Source: Halobacteriales archaeon (GTDB lineage Archaea; Halobacteriota; Halobacteria; Halobacteriales; SKSH01). From it: 58,154 nucleotides of DNA. The notes beneath the pieces are model-generated. The model did no database searches. It was not told the origin of the DNA and worked only from the letters and a program-made list of their open reading frames with translations. Both the position numbers and the translations under genes were made by a program. Positions 17,105 to 26,298 of the stretch are shown here, one piece after another (within the stretch, counting starts at the first letter, position 1; each line of letters starts with the position of its first letter). The DNA lies in NCBI GenBank assembly GCA_007118145.1, contig SKSD01000005.1, positions 1 to 58,154 on the forward strand, written 5' to 3'.

Positions 17105-17892
17105 GCGTCGATCACCCCCAGGTCGTCGAACAGGTCAACGAGTTGTGACGCTGTCGAGGAGGCATCCCCTTCGAAGAGGGTCACCTCCGACTCGGTCTCT
17201 GGCTCGGCCATCGAAGTGACCTCGAGTGCACCGTCGATGGCATCGATATCCAGGCCGAGGTCGGCGAGGGTCACCTCGGCGATCTCCTTTTGCTGTGCCA
17301 TGCGGATGCCGCGAAGGCTCGCATAGCGTGGCTCGTTGATCCCCGTCTGAATGGTAAAGACAGCCGGCAGTTGTACCTCGGTGAGCTCCTCGATACCACC
17401 CTCGAGTTCACGGTGTACTGATACCGTGCCATCATCCTCGAGTTCGAATTGATTGACCACCGCAGCCCACTGATAGTCGCTCGTCGCGGCAAGTGCGACA
17501 CCGGTCGCCCCGAACGCATCATCATCAGCCTGCACACCGGTGAAAACGATGTCCGGGTCCTCCTGTGCGACCACCTCAGCGAGGATGTTGGCCTTGGCGG
17601 GGACATCGAGCAGCTGGTAGTCTGCGAGTTCGTCATCCCAGATTCGGATAGCCCGATCGACACCCTTGGCGAGGGCGATGCGTATTGTCTCCTCGACGCG
17701 AGGTGGACCGATCGTGACCGATACCACCTCGACGTCATCGTGTGCCTCGGCGAGTTGCACGGCCTCCTCGATTGCGTAATCATCCCACTCGTTGAGGTCG
17801 TACTCGAGATATCGCTCGGGGATGGCCGTCCCCTCAATCTCGAAGGTGTCCTCAACGGTCGCGACCTCCTTGACCGTGACGAGTACTTTCAT
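17101..17892 (-). CDS. etfB: Electron transfer flavoprotein beta subunit
   Basis: The 263-residue ETF beta/FixA protein has MKVLVTVKEVA at the N-terminus, YDLNEWDDYAIEEAV near residue 30 and FTGVQADDDAFGATG near 115, which form the AMP-binding fold. It is the upstream partner of etfA in a two-gene operon. The start codon is ATG and the N-terminus matches the family exactly. About 60 bases separate it from the next gene on the same strand. Confidence 0.93.
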   Translation of the reverse strand: MKVLVTVKEVATVEDTFEIEGTAIPERYLEYDLNEWDDYAIEEAVQLAEAHDDVEVVSVTIGPPRVEETIRIALAKGVDRAIRIWDDELADYQLLDVPAKANILAEVVAQEDPDIVFTGVQADDDAFGATGVALAATSDYQWAAVVNQFELEDDGTVSVHRELEGGIEELTEVQLPAVFTIQTGINEPRYASLRGIRMAQQKEIAEVTLADLGLDIDAIDGALEVTSMAEPETESEVTLFEGDASSTASQLVDLFDDLGVIDA

Positions 17893-17951
17893 CGTTTGTG
17901 AGGGTGCTCGTCGACGGAGGTAAACAGTTTCGAACCCGAGTCGGTCGATGA

Positions 17952-18989
17952 CTATTCAGCTGCGTACTCTGGCAGTGAGATGAGGTTCTCTTGACCGATA
18001 CGTAGCTTCTCGACACGACCCTCCTCGGCCATCTCAGACAGGAGCTGGGAGACCTTCGCGTTCGACCAGTCGGTCGCCTCGACGATGCTCGCCTGCTTCA
18101 TCCGGCCACCGTTTTCTCGGAGTAACCGCTCGACCCGTTCTGCATCGCTCAGCAACTCCTCGTCGATCGTGTCGAGTGGGTCGCCTGCTCCGGCGGAAGC
18201 CGACCCCGGGCCACCGTGGATCCGCCGGGATTGGCGGAACCCAACGGCGACCATCACGCTGGTGACGGCGATGAGTGCGAGTAAAAAGGCGAGCAGATGC
18301 CACGGCGTACCCTCATCCTCCACGAAGGTGGTATCGATGTACACGGTATCGAGGTCACCGGCGCTGAACTGTACTGGGCCGTCGAATGTCAGTTGTGTCC
18401 CATCCTGTGTGGCCAGCGCTGGTGTTTGATCGATGTCGAACACCTCCGGTGCCACGATGGTCAGGCGCATCCCCTCGTCCAGGCTTGCAAGCCAGGTACC
18501 CTCCGGTGAGCGAAACACGTCACCGAGGTATACCTCTCCACCATCGCGTGTGGTGAAGTCCGTCCAGGTGAACACGAAGGAGAGGACACCGATGTCACTA
18601 TCGACGGAGTCCTCCCATCGGGCGTCTTCGATCTGCATGTCGCGATCGGTCGCGGCAACCGCTTGATCGCGAAACGCCTCGACAGCCGATCGGTCGAGAT
18701 CCGTCGATATATCACCCTCACGGACACCCTCGACCAGTTCGTCAAAGGCCACTTTCTGCTCGTCGGTGGTCACATTGAACCGGTACTGGATGGCCCACTC
18801 CGCGTCACCATCCTGGGTGAGATGGATCTGTATCCAGACATGTGGCCCATCAGCCGGTTCGGTGGACATGGCCGCCACTTCGCTGCCATCGCTCGCCGTG
18901 TCGGAGGTCGCTTCGGCGACGGCCATGCCGAGGCCACCTCCGGCTATGAGGAGGACAACAGCGACGAAACCAACGAGCCATCTGACCAT
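17952..18989 (-). CDS. Secreted/membrane-anchored protein with cytosolic winged helix
   Basis: The 345-residue protein has a signal/anchor helix (residues 4-24), an extracellular Ile/Thr-rich beta domain (about residues 45-215, DUF7345-like), a second membrane helix near 228-248 (WHLLAFLLALIAV), then a linker and a C-terminal winged helix (about 275-345). KQASIVEATDWSNAKVSQLL is the probable recognition helix region. The layout suggests a sensor outside the cell linked directly to a DNA-binding domain inside, with no kinase. The ligand and targets are unknown. It is divergent from a secreted protein and pilin gene. Confidence 0.75.
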   Translation of the reverse strand: MVRWLVGFVAVVLLIAGGGLGMAVAEATSDTASDGSEVAAMSTEPADGPHVWIQIHLTQDGDAEWAIQYRFNVTTDEQKVAFDELVEGVREGDISTDLDRSAVEAFRDQAVAATDRDMQIEDARWEDSVDSDIGVLSFVFTWTDFTTRDGGEVYLGDVFRSPEGTWLASLDEGMRLTIVAPEVFDIDQTPALATQDGTQLTFDGPVQFSAGDLDTVYIDTTFVEDEGTPWHLLAFLLALIAVTSVMVAVGFRQSRRIHGGPGSASAGAGDPLDTIDEELLSDAERVERLLRENGGRMKQASIVEATDWSNAKVSQLLSEMAEEGRVEKLRIGQENLISLPEYAAE

Positions 18990-19029
18990 GGCTGATGCCG
19001 GTAAGGGTGGTCTCCTTGGGGAAAATGCT

Positions 19030-19043
19030 TTCCATCGATGGAA
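19030..19043. promoter_or_regulatory. 14-base perfect palindrome between divergent genes
   Basis: TTCCATCGATGGAA lies in the 113-base gap between the membrane winged-helix gene and the divergent secreted-protein gene. Its place next to a regulator gene makes it a candidate operator; there is no other support. Confidence 0.35.
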
Positions 19044-19102
19044 TCAGATGACGTGGGTTGGACCCGACCGGTTTTTGGTCATCGACCACGTGCTCGACGG
19101 TA

Positions 19103-20242
19103 ATGCGCGGTACGCTGGTCGGCCTGCTGGCGTTGGTGTGCATCGTGGCGACAGCCGGTATCGTCGTCACGTTGGCACCTGCAACCACGGCGTCGCCTTC
19201 CGTCATCGAGCCACCTCCGGGTGAGGCGGAATCGGTCGATATGCAGGCAGTCACCGGCGATTTCGGTGCACTGGTCTCAGCGTCGGAAACCACCCTCAGG
19301 GTCGACGCCGAACGTATCCAACTCGAGGTGAAGGTGGCAAACACCGATGACCAAGCCGAGATCGACCAGGTCATCGACGCCTTCCTCACACGGCTTGAGG
19401 CTGAGGCACGATTATTCGATACACGGACGGCCGAGAAGGCCACCGTTCCGAGGGACGAACGCCTCGATGGGAGGCTATTGGTCGACGAGTTACTCGCACA
19501 ACAACACCTCGCCATCACCCGAATCGCCTCACTCGACGACCTCGAGCCGTTGATCGGACACCGTGGTGATACACAGCGCATCGCAGAGCTGTATCAGCTC
19601 TCGACGAGTCCGGCCCGGGAGTCGCTGCTGGATGCCCAGCTCGACCCGACTACGAACCGCGTGGCGACGATGCGGGTCACCAACGAGAGCGTCATGCTGG
19701 CGACGGTCACCGATGGGACGTACCATCGAGAGATGAGACGGATGGATCTGCGATCTGACGGTGACCGCGATACGGTCGAGCACCTCAGTGTCGCCGAGGA
19801 GATCGTCATCGATCAGTACCCCGACACGACCGATACCCGGGCGCTGAGTCGATTCGCGGATAACGTCTACGTGGTCGAACGGACTGCACCATGGGGTGTG
19901 GTCGATGCCTTCGTCGACGGGATTTACGAGGCGGTGTTCCTCGAGCGGCACCGACACTGGTTGACCGAGGTGACATTCGAGGAGACCACAAGCGTGGAGG
20001 GCAACAATCTGGTGGTCGAGGCATCGCGGACGTTCCCATCTGGCCCGATGCAGATAGCCGTCACCGACCAGGAGGGCGGTGCGGTTGATGCATCCGTCTA
20101 TATCCGGGTCGATGGCCGATGGATACAGCTCGGTTCGACGGGGACCGATGGTACACTCTGGGCGGTCGAACCCCCAGATGACTTCGATATCCGCGTGGTG
20201 ACTCGATCGGAGACGGTGACCCTGTCGGTTGCTGGCTCGTAG
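19103..20242 (+). CDS. Exported haloarchaeal protein (DUF7096/DUF7094-like)
   Basis: The 379-residue protein has a signal sequence in the first 30 residues (MRGTLVGLLALVCIV), a long alpha-helical middle (about residues 40-280) with heptad-like acidic stretches, and a beta-sandwich C-terminal domain (about 285-379) with ITVTDQ-like VTDQEGGAVDASVYI and TGTDGTLWAVEPP. The end resembles carboxypeptidase-regulatory/Ig-like surface domains. The start at ATG 19103 is chosen because it begins the signal peptide. The function is unknown; the pilin gene follows after 34 bases, suggesting a joint role at the cell surface. Confidence 0.7.
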   Translation: MRGTLVGLLALVCIVATAGIVVTLAPATTASPSVIEPPPGEAESVDMQAVTGDFGALVSASETTLRVDAERIQLEVKVANTDDQAEIDQVIDAFLTRLEAEARLFDTRTAEKATVPRDERLDGRLLVDELLAQQHLAITRIASLDDLEPLIGHRGDTQRIAELYQLSTSPARESLLDAQLDPTTNRVATMRVTNESVMLATVTDGTYHREMRRMDLRSDGDRDTVEHLSVAEEIVIDQYPDTTDTRALSRFADNVYVVERTAPWGVVDAFVDGIYEAVFLERHRHWLTEVTFEETTSVEGNNLVVEASRTFPSGPMQIAVTDQEGGAVDASVYIRVDGRWIQLGSTGTDGTLWAVEPPDDFDIRVVTRSETVTLSVAGS

Positions 20243-20276
20243 CGATTGAAATACGAAGACGGGTCAATGGTCGGGC

Positions 20277-20756
20277 ATGCCATCGAGAGGGATCACACCG
20301 GTGGTGGGCGTAGTCATCCTGTTGTTGGTGACCCTCGGATTGAGCGGGGCGCTTGCCGTCGTTATCGCAGACAGTCAGCCAACTGTCGAACCGCAGTCGT
20401 TCAGTTTCTCGATTAATGCAACGCATGAAGAGGAACACGGTGGGACAATCGAACTCTTCCACGAGGGAGGAGCAACGGTGTACACAGGCGACATCGATCT
20501 CTGGGTCGAGATTGATGGCACACCTCTCAAGGTGCAACCAGATGTCCCCTATAGTTCAAACGGACTATCCGGAATGGCGAAGGGACCCTTCAACTGGAAC
20601 TCTGCTGACAAGAACTGGGGTGCGGGCGAGTATGGATCATTCAATATCGCTAAATCAGCTAACGAGCCTCACATCGAGGTTGGCTCTGAGGTGACCGTCA
20701 AGATCTACCACGAGGACGTGCTCGTCGCCTCGGCCACCGCCATCGCCTCAGGCTGA
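20277..20756 (+). CDS. Type IV pilin-like protein
   Basis: The 159-residue protein has an archaeal class III signal peptide: SRG before ITPVVGVVILLLVTL, where prepilin peptidase would cut after Gly5, leaving a hydrophobic assembly helix (residues 6-28). The rest is a beta-rich pilin domain ending VKIYHEDVLVASATA. Such DUF1628-type pilins build adhesion or secretion filaments. It is probably co-transcribed with the exported protein upstream. It overlaps the end of the convergent methyltransferase gene by 9 bases. Confidence 0.82.
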   Translation: MPSRGITPVVGVVILLLVTLGLSGALAVVIADSQPTVEPQSFSFSINATHEEEHGGTIELFHEGGATVYTGDIDLWVEIDGTPLKVQPDVPYSSNGLSGMAKGPFNWNSADKNWGAGEYGSFNIAKSANEPHIEVGSEVTVKIYHEDVLVASATAIASG

Positions 20757-21365
20757 TGGCACGCGTGCGTGCGTGATGATAGCGATGGAACGGTTGTACC
20801 ATGGCCCGACCGTGAGATGACCGACCGATTCGAGCTCCGCCTCCTGGAACCAGACATCTGCCTGATCGGCATCGTAGAACCACATGATGGCGTTGGCGAG
20901 CTTGCGAAACGGCCACATCGATGGCTCGTGTGGTCCCACAAGCAACACAGGGGCACCTGGTCGTCCAACCCGTCTCATCTCAGCCAGGGCAGCCACGGGT
21001 TCTGGCCAGTACTCGATCGACCCCGATGACCAAATCGCATCGAAACTGTCGTCTTCGAAGGGGAGGCGCTCGGCATCGCCCCGATACCAGTGGACTGCAT
21101 CGCCGAGTTTCCGACGGGCTCTGCCGAGTTGACTCGTGCTCTGGTCGAGACCGTGTACCTCCCCGGCATGCTCGATCAGCGCCTCGGTGGCAAACCCTGT
21201 CCCACACCCCACATCGAGCACACGGTCTTCGGGCCCGATAGGGAAGTGCTCCAGTGCGGTATCACGCATCTCAGTGTTCCAGATGAAGGGGTTGATCGTG
21301 TCGTATAACGGCGAGAGAAACCGGTAGAAGACCCGTGCCCGACCCTTGTCCGCGAGGATACCCAT
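20748..21365 (-). CDS. SAM-dependent class I methyltransferase (UbiE/MenG-like)
   Basis: The 205-residue protein has motif I VLDVGCGTGFATEAL near residue 49, an acidic motif II HGLDQSTSQL near 72, GDAERLPFEDDSFDAIWS near 97 and post-motifs ending EMRRVGRPG. The N-terminus RFLSPLYDTINPFIW resembles quinone methyltransferases of the UbiE/MenG group, so a role in menaquinone or related quinone methylation is plausible but not proven. It is divergent from the ATPase operon. Confidence 0.83.
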   Translation of the reverse strand: MGILADKGRARVFYRFLSPLYDTINPFIWNTEMRDTALEHFPIGPEDRVLDVGCGTGFATEALIEHAGEVHGLDQSTSQLGRARRKLGDAVHWYRGDAERLPFEDDSFDAIWSSGSIEYWPEPVAALAEMRRVGRPGAPVLLVGPHEPSMWPFRKLANAIMWFYDADQADVWFQEAELESVGHLTVGPWYNRSIAIITHARVPSA

Positions 21366-21470
21366 CGGCCGAAGCGAAGGTGGGATGCTCCTTAACGGTG
21401 TCCATCAGTCACGCCTCGCATGCATCTCGCAACGCCCAAATAGCGCGCTTTCACAAGTTCAGCTAAGGAA

Positions 21471-21803
21471 ATGCCGAGGCCAGAGGTTCTTGAACGGATC
21501 AAACAAGCCGAGCAGGACGCCGACGACATCATCGATGAGGCTGCAGCCAAGCGCGAGGAGACTATCAACGAGGCACGTCAGCGTGCCCGTGAGATTCGCG
21601 AAAAGGCGCAAGATGAGGCAGATGAGCTGGCAGTCACACGCCTCAAGCAAGCCCGTGCTGCGATCGAGCAGGAACGCGAGGAAATACTCGATGAGGGCCG
21701 GTCGGAACAACAGCACCTGCATGAACAGGCATCTGAACAGTTCGACGGTGTAGTCGAGGAGGTGCTCGAGGCGTTCAAGGAGGCGGTGCATGCTCAGACC
21801 TGA
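21471..21803 (+). CDS. atpH: A-type ATP synthase subunit H
   Basis: The 110-residue protein is almost entirely charged coiled coil with heptad spacing from residue 5 to about 100 (EREEILDEG, QARAAIEQ). It is the peripheral-stalk partner of subunit E and first gene of the ATP synthase operon. The ATG start follows AAGGAA. The gene ends 14 bases inside atpI, so the two are coupled. The family size is normal. Confidence 0.88.
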   Translation: MPRPEVLERIKQAEQDADDIIDEAAAKREETINEARQRAREIREKAQDEADELAVTRLKQARAAIEQEREEILDEGRSEQQHLHEQASEQFDGVVEEVLEAFKEAVHAQT

Positions 21804-23982
21804 GCGAATGAGCAAGATCTCCATCACGGGGGGAAAATCCGTGATGGAAGACGTCATCGAGGTGGTTCACGAACTCGAACTCGTCCACCTTGAGGACTAC
21901 GACGAGAGCTGGGAGGACTTTCGCAATGGCGACCCACTCGAGCAGGCCGAATCCGCATCGAAACGCCTCGTGACGGTTCGATCGCTTGAGAACACCCTCG
22001 GGTTAGATCCAGACGAGGTTGGCACGGCCAGGCTCCCAACTGACCCAGAGGTCATCAACAGCCGCCTCGAGGCGATACGGACACAGGTGAATGAACTTGA
22101 GGACGACCGCAATGAACTCACCACCGAGCTCAGAGAGCTCCGTGAGGAGTACGAGCGACTCGAACCGCTGGCTCGGTTAGGGATCGACCTTGAGTTACTG
22201 CATGGCTATCGCTCAATCGAGGTCGCCGTCGGCACCGGCTCGGTCGACCCAATTGAGCGTGCACTGAAGGCGAGCGAGGCAGTCGAACGATTCGAGCTGT
22301 TCGAGTCAGCTGGTGTCATCGCAATCGCCGCGAGACCGTCTCCGGATGTCGACGGCGCCATCTCAGACGCCCTCGTCGGTGTTGATTTTGCACAGATCGA
22401 GGTACCAAGGGTTCGTGGTGATCCGAGCGACCGACGCGATGAATTACAGCGGACGATCAGACGCGTCGAGAACGCACTCGAACGGATCGAGAGCCAGATG
22501 GAAGATACCAAGCTCGAACACGGTGGCTTCCTGCTTGCCCTCGAGGAAGCGTTGACCATCGAGGTCCAGCGAGCCGAGGCACCGCTTCGCTTTGCGACGA
22601 CCGAGCACTCATTCATCGCCGAGGGTTGGATACCCTCTCGCCGGTTCGACGAACTCGAGACAACGTTACGAGGTGTCGTCGGTGACCGGGTCGAGGTAGA
22701 CGAACTCGAGCGTGTGGCGTACGAACCCCCACACGAGCGACACGAGAAGGCAGAGGCTGACGGTGGCCACCTCGAGATGCACAGTGCACACCCACCCGTC
22801 ATCCAGCGTAACCCATCGATCGTCAAGCCGTTTGAGGTGTTCGTCCAGACCATTAACCGGCCGAGATATCACGAGCTCGATCCAACCATCTTCGTCTTTC
22901 TGACGTTCCCACTCGCGTTCGGATTCATGATCGGTGACATCGGGTACGGTCTCCTCTACATCGCGATGGGCTGGGCGGTCATCAAATACACCGACAGCCA
23001 AGGCATGTGGGCACTCGGGATGATCGCCATCTGGGCTGGTGTCTTCACCGTGTTGTTCGGCTACCTCTATGACGACTTCTTCGGCGTGCATATGGCCGAT
23101 ATTGATCTCGCCTTACCACTCGCAGGAACGCTCGATAAGGGGCTACAGATCACCGAGGTAGCACAGCTGTGGATCGTCTTCAGTATCCTCTTCGGTGTGC
23201 TCCACCTGGCCATCGGATACTCACTGGGCTTCTTCAATAACCTGCACCATGGCATCGGTGAGGCGTTCTCCGAGAGCGGCTCATGGCTGCTCGTCCTCCT
23301 CGGGTTATTCACGTGGATCTTCACGACCGAGTCGGCTGGGAGCGCCGATTGGTTACCGGGTCCCCTGGCAGATACCGACTGGACAGCAGCGGCCATCAAG
23401 CCCGAGTTCCTCGTTGGCCCAGAGAGCGTCCTGGCGAGCAATTACATGTTTAACCTCGGGTTCGAGGGGATGTCTGAGTCTGTCGCGGTGATCGCCCTCG
23501 TGTTCATCCTCGTCGGGTGGACGTTCGCCATCAAGGCGGAGGGCTTCATCGCGATCATCGAGCTACCGACGAACGCCTTCGGTCACGCTGTCTCCTACCT
23601 CAGGATGATGGCTGTGTTACTCGCCAAGGGTGGGATGGCGTTCGTGGTCAACTTGATCGTCTTCGGGGGGTATGAGCAGACCAGGTCGATCGGTGGGCAG
23701 GAGATCGACTATGTCTTCTTCCACCTCCCCGGCATGGGCATGCCCGAGGGAGAGGCAATCTTCCAGGGTCTCGTCTGGATGGACCCATTCTTGGTGACCA
23801 TACCGGTCGCGATACTGGTCTTCATCTTCGGGCATATCGTCGTCTTGTTACTGGGTATCACGGCGGCGGGAATCCAGATGACACGCCTTGAGCTTGTCGA
23901 ATTCTTTGGGAAGTTTTATGATGGCGGCGGAGCGAAATTCCAACCGTTCGGTTATAAAAGAACTCACACCGAGGAGCACTGA
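21790..23982 (+). CDS. atpI: A-type ATP synthase subunit I (a-subunit homologue)
   Basis: The 730-residue subunit has a cytosolic N-terminal half (residues 1-350) that forms the peripheral-stalk collar and a membrane half with about seven to eight helices (FVFLTFPLAFGFMIGDIGYG onward). SYLRMMAVLLAKGG near residue 600 contains the conserved Arg of the ion half-channel, where protons pass against the K-ring. It starts MLRPERMSKISI as usual in haloarchaea and overlaps atpH. Confidence 0.95.
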   Translation: MLRPERMSKISITGGKSVMEDVIEVVHELELVHLEDYDESWEDFRNGDPLEQAESASKRLVTVRSLENTLGLDPDEVGTARLPTDPEVINSRLEAIRTQVNELEDDRNELTTELRELREEYERLEPLARLGIDLELLHGYRSIEVAVGTGSVDPIERALKASEAVERFELFESAGVIAIAARPSPDVDGAISDALVGVDFAQIEVPRVRGDPSDRRDELQRTIRRVENALERIESQMEDTKLEHGGFLLALEEALTIEVQRAEAPLRFATTEHSFIAEGWIPSRRFDELETTLRGVVGDRVEVDELERVAYEPPHERHEKAEADGGHLEMHSAHPPVIQRNPSIVKPFEVFVQTINRPRYHELDPTIFVFLTFPLAFGFMIGDIGYGLLYIAMGWAVIKYTDSQGMWALGMIAIWAGVFTVLFGYLYDDFFGVHMADIDLALPLAGTLDKGLQITEVAQLWIVFSILFGVLHLAIGYSLGFFNNLHHGIGEAFSESGSWLLVLLGLFTWIFTTESAGSADWLPGPLADTDWTAAAIKPEFLVGPESVLASNYMFNLGFEGMSESVAVIALVFILVGWTFAIKAEGFIAIIELPTNAFGHAVSYLRMMAVLLAKGGMAFVVNLIVFGGYEQTRSIGGQEIDYVFFHLPGMGMPEGEAIFQGLVWMDPFLVTIPVAILVFIFGHIVVLLLGITAAGIQMTRLELVEFFGKFYDGGGAKFQPFGYKRTHTEEH

Positions 23983-23990
23983 GAAAACCA

Positions 23991-24269
23991 ATGCTAGAAC
24001 TACTCACAGATCCAACGATTCTGGAAGCGGCGGCGAACGAATACACGGTCGAGGCAGCGGAGGCGTGGTCCGAGGGTATCAGGGTCGGCGCGGCAGCACT
24101 GAGCGTCGGACTCGCCGCCCTTGCCTCGGGATACGCTGAGCGCCAGATCGGTGCAGCAGCGGTCGGCGCGATGGCCGAAGACCCGAGCACGTTCGGACGT
24201 GGACTGATCTTGACGGTGCTCCCGGAGACGCTGGTCATTTTCGCCATCGTCGTAATCTTCCTGGTGTGA
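23991..24269 (+). CDS. atpK: A-type ATP synthase subunit K (rotor ring proteolipid)
   Basis: The 92-residue proteolipid has two membrane helices (about residues 30-50 and 70-92) with a polar loop GAMAEDPSTFG between them. LPETLVIF in the second helix carries the Glu expected to bind the translocated proton. The first 28 residues form an extra amphipathic leader. It has the two-helix form, not the duplicated forms of some methanogens. It lies 8 bases after atpI. Confidence 0.93.
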   Translation: MLELLTDPTILEAAANEYTVEAAEAWSEGIRVGAAALSVGLAALASGYAERQIGAAAVGAMAEDPSTFGRGLILTVLPETLVIFAIVVIFLV

Positions 24270-24282
24270 TCCAGGCGATATC

Positions 24283-24861
24283 ATGAGCCTCGATTCGGTC
24301 GCAGAGGACATCAGAGAGCAGGCGCGTGCCGAGGCCGAGGAGATCCGCGAGGAGGCAACGGCGAGAGCGGATGAGCTGATCGCCGAGGCAGAGGCGGACG
24401 CCGAGGAGATCCTCGAGACGAGTGAGCGAGAGGTAGAGAGCCAGATCGACCAAGAGCGTGAACAGGGTCTCTCGAGTGCCAAGCTCGAGGCGAAACAACT
24501 CCGACTTCGTGCCAGACGGGAGGCACTCGATGAGGTCCGCGAGGCCGTCGAAACGCGTATCGAGGCGATCGACGGGGACGAGCGGGCACAACTTACCGAG
24601 GCGCTGCTTGAAACAGCCCTGGCAGAATTCGATGACGGCGAGGCACTCATCATCCATGGTCGAGCTGCGGATGACGACCTGCTCGAGTCGCTCTGTTCGG
24701 AAGATCGACTCTCCGTCGGTGAGCCGATCGACCGACTCGGTGGCGTCATCGTCGAGGGAACCACGAGTAGCGTCCGTGTCGACAACTCCTTCGATGCGGT
24801 ACTCAAGGATGTGTGGGACGACAACCTCCGGTCGATCAGCGATAGCTTGTTCGAGGAATGA
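24283..24861 (+). CDS. atpE: A-type ATP synthase subunit E
   Basis: The 192-residue peripheral-stalk subunit has an N-terminal coiled coil (residues 1-95) and a globular C-terminal head with DRLGGVIVEGTTSSVRVDN near residue 148, the conserved signature. It pairs with AtpH to link the A1 head to AtpI. Its stop overlaps the atpC ATG by 4 bases. Confidence 0.92.
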   Translation: MSLDSVAEDIREQARAEAEEIREEATARADELIAEAEADAEEILETSEREVESQIDQEREQGLSSAKLEAKQLRLRARREALDEVREAVETRIEAIDGDERAQLTEALLETALAEFDDGEALIIHGRAADDDLLESLCSEDRLSVGEPIDRLGGVIVEGTTSSVRVDNSFDAVLKDVWDDNLRSISDSLFEE

Positions 24862-25973
24862 CACGACTTCGCTACGTCGGGAGTGACGAGGGTGGATCGA
24901 ACCTGGCCTACGTGAACGCTCGGGTGCGAGCTCGCCGAGCAGCGCTACTCGATGAGGCGGATTACCGCAAGCTGATCCGGATGGGACCGAACGAGATCGC
25001 CCGCTTTCTCGAGGAGACCGAGTACGAACGAGAGGTGAACGCACTCGGAGCCCGACACAGCGGGGTCGACCTCGTCGAGTACGCACTGAATGAGAACCTT
25101 TCGCGACACTTTCGCGATATGCTGGATTGGGCTGATGGACACCTGTACGAACAGATCGCCAGGTATCTCCGCAAGTTCGACGCGTGGAATATCAAGACGG
25201 CTCTTCGTGGTATTTACACAGACAGCGAGCGCGCTGAGATTGAGAACGACCTCATCCGTGCCGGTGAGTTGAGCGACGCACAACTCAACGCCATGCTCGA
25301 TGCGGCGAATGTCGAGGCCGTGATCGAGGCGTCGTCTGGGACGATGTTCCACGATGCGCTCGTCGAGGCATTCGATGCGTTCGAGGAGACGAACCTGCTG
25401 TTCCCACTCGAGAACGCCATCGATCGTGTGTTCTTCGAGAACCTGATCAGCGGGGTTGCCGTCGATGCCGGTCCAGCCGCTCGCGTGCTCGGGGGACAGC
25501 GCCTCTCGACTGGCTCCCCGACCGATATCTATCACGAGTTCCTCATCGCAGAAATCGACTTTGTCAACGTTCGGAATGCGCTCCGGATCGCACGCAGTGG
25601 CGCAGAGATGGACACAGCAGATTACCTCATCGAGGGTGGCCGTCTGTTCGATGCAGCTGAGCTCGCCCGGCTGGTGCGCAACATGGACGACCTGGTCGCC
25701 GTCATCCGCGAGAGCAGATACGGTGACCGCCTCTCAGATGCACTCAACGCACTCGAGGAAGCAGAGAGCATGCTCGAGGTCGAACGGGCCATCGATGTTG
25801 CACTCGTAGAGTACGGTGACTGGCTCGGATCGCGACACCCGGTCTCGGTCTGTCCGGTCGTCTCGTACATCCTTGCGAAGGAGCTTGAGGTACGCAACAT
25901 CAGGGCGATCGCCCGCGGCCGCGAGGCAGGTCTCTCCGAGGAAGAGATTCGCGAGGAGTTGGTGATGCCATGA
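24858..25973 (+). CDS. atpC: A-type ATP synthase subunit C
   Basis: The 371-residue V-ATPase d-like subunit has alpha-helical repeats, with YVNARVRARRAALL near residue 18 and the characteristic end EVRNIRAIARGREAGLSEEEIR. It caps the K-ring and couples the central stalk (D, F) to it. The ATG overlaps the atpE stop and its own stop overlaps atpF, as expected in this operon. Confidence 0.93.
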   Translation: MTRLRYVGSDEGGSNLAYVNARVRARRAALLDEADYRKLIRMGPNEIARFLEETEYEREVNALGARHSGVDLVEYALNENLSRHFRDMLDWADGHLYEQIARYLRKFDAWNIKTALRGIYTDSERAEIENDLIRAGELSDAQLNAMLDAANVEAVIEASSGTMFHDALVEAFDAFEETNLLFPLENAIDRVFFENLISGVAVDAGPAARVLGGQRLSTGSPTDIYHEFLIAEIDFVNVRNALRIARSGAEMDTADYLIEGGRLFDAAELARLVRNMDDLVAVIRESRYGDRLSDALNALEEAESMLEVERAIDVALVEYGDWLGSRHPVSVCPVVSYILAKELEVRNIRAIARGREAGLSEEEIREELVMP

Positions 25974-26293
25974 GCCAGGAGATAGCTGTCGTCGGCAGTC
26001 CAGAGTTCACCACCGGCTTTCGACTGGCAGGTGTCCGCACCTTCGCCAACGTCGACGAGCATCGCAAGTCCGACGAGCTCGATGATGCGGTCGCCTCACT
26101 GCTCGACGGTGATGATGTCGGAATCATCGTGATGCACCAGGACGACATGGTGCATCTGTCTCGAGACGTGCGAAAACGCGTCGAGACGAGCGTCGAGCCG
26201 GCGGTGGTGACCCTCGGTGGTGAGGCCGGTTCGGGTGGCCTGCGTGACCAGATCAAACGCGCGATCGGGATCGACCTGATGGAGGATAACTGA
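25970..26293 (+). CDS. atpF: A-type ATP synthase subunit F
   Basis: The 107-residue Rossmann-like subunit of the central stalk begins [20 protein letters not shown] and has [12 protein letters not shown] near residue 44. It binds subunit D and may regulate ATP hydrolysis in relatives. Translation is coupled to atpC by a 4-base overlap; atpA follows after 5 bases. Confidence 0.93.
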   Translation: MSQEIAVVGSPEFTTGFRLAGVRTFANVDEHRKSDELDDAVASLLDGDDVGIIVMHQDDMVHLSRDVRKRVETSVEPAVVTLGGEAGSGGLRDQIKRAIGIDLMEDN

Positions 26294-26298
26294 AAACC

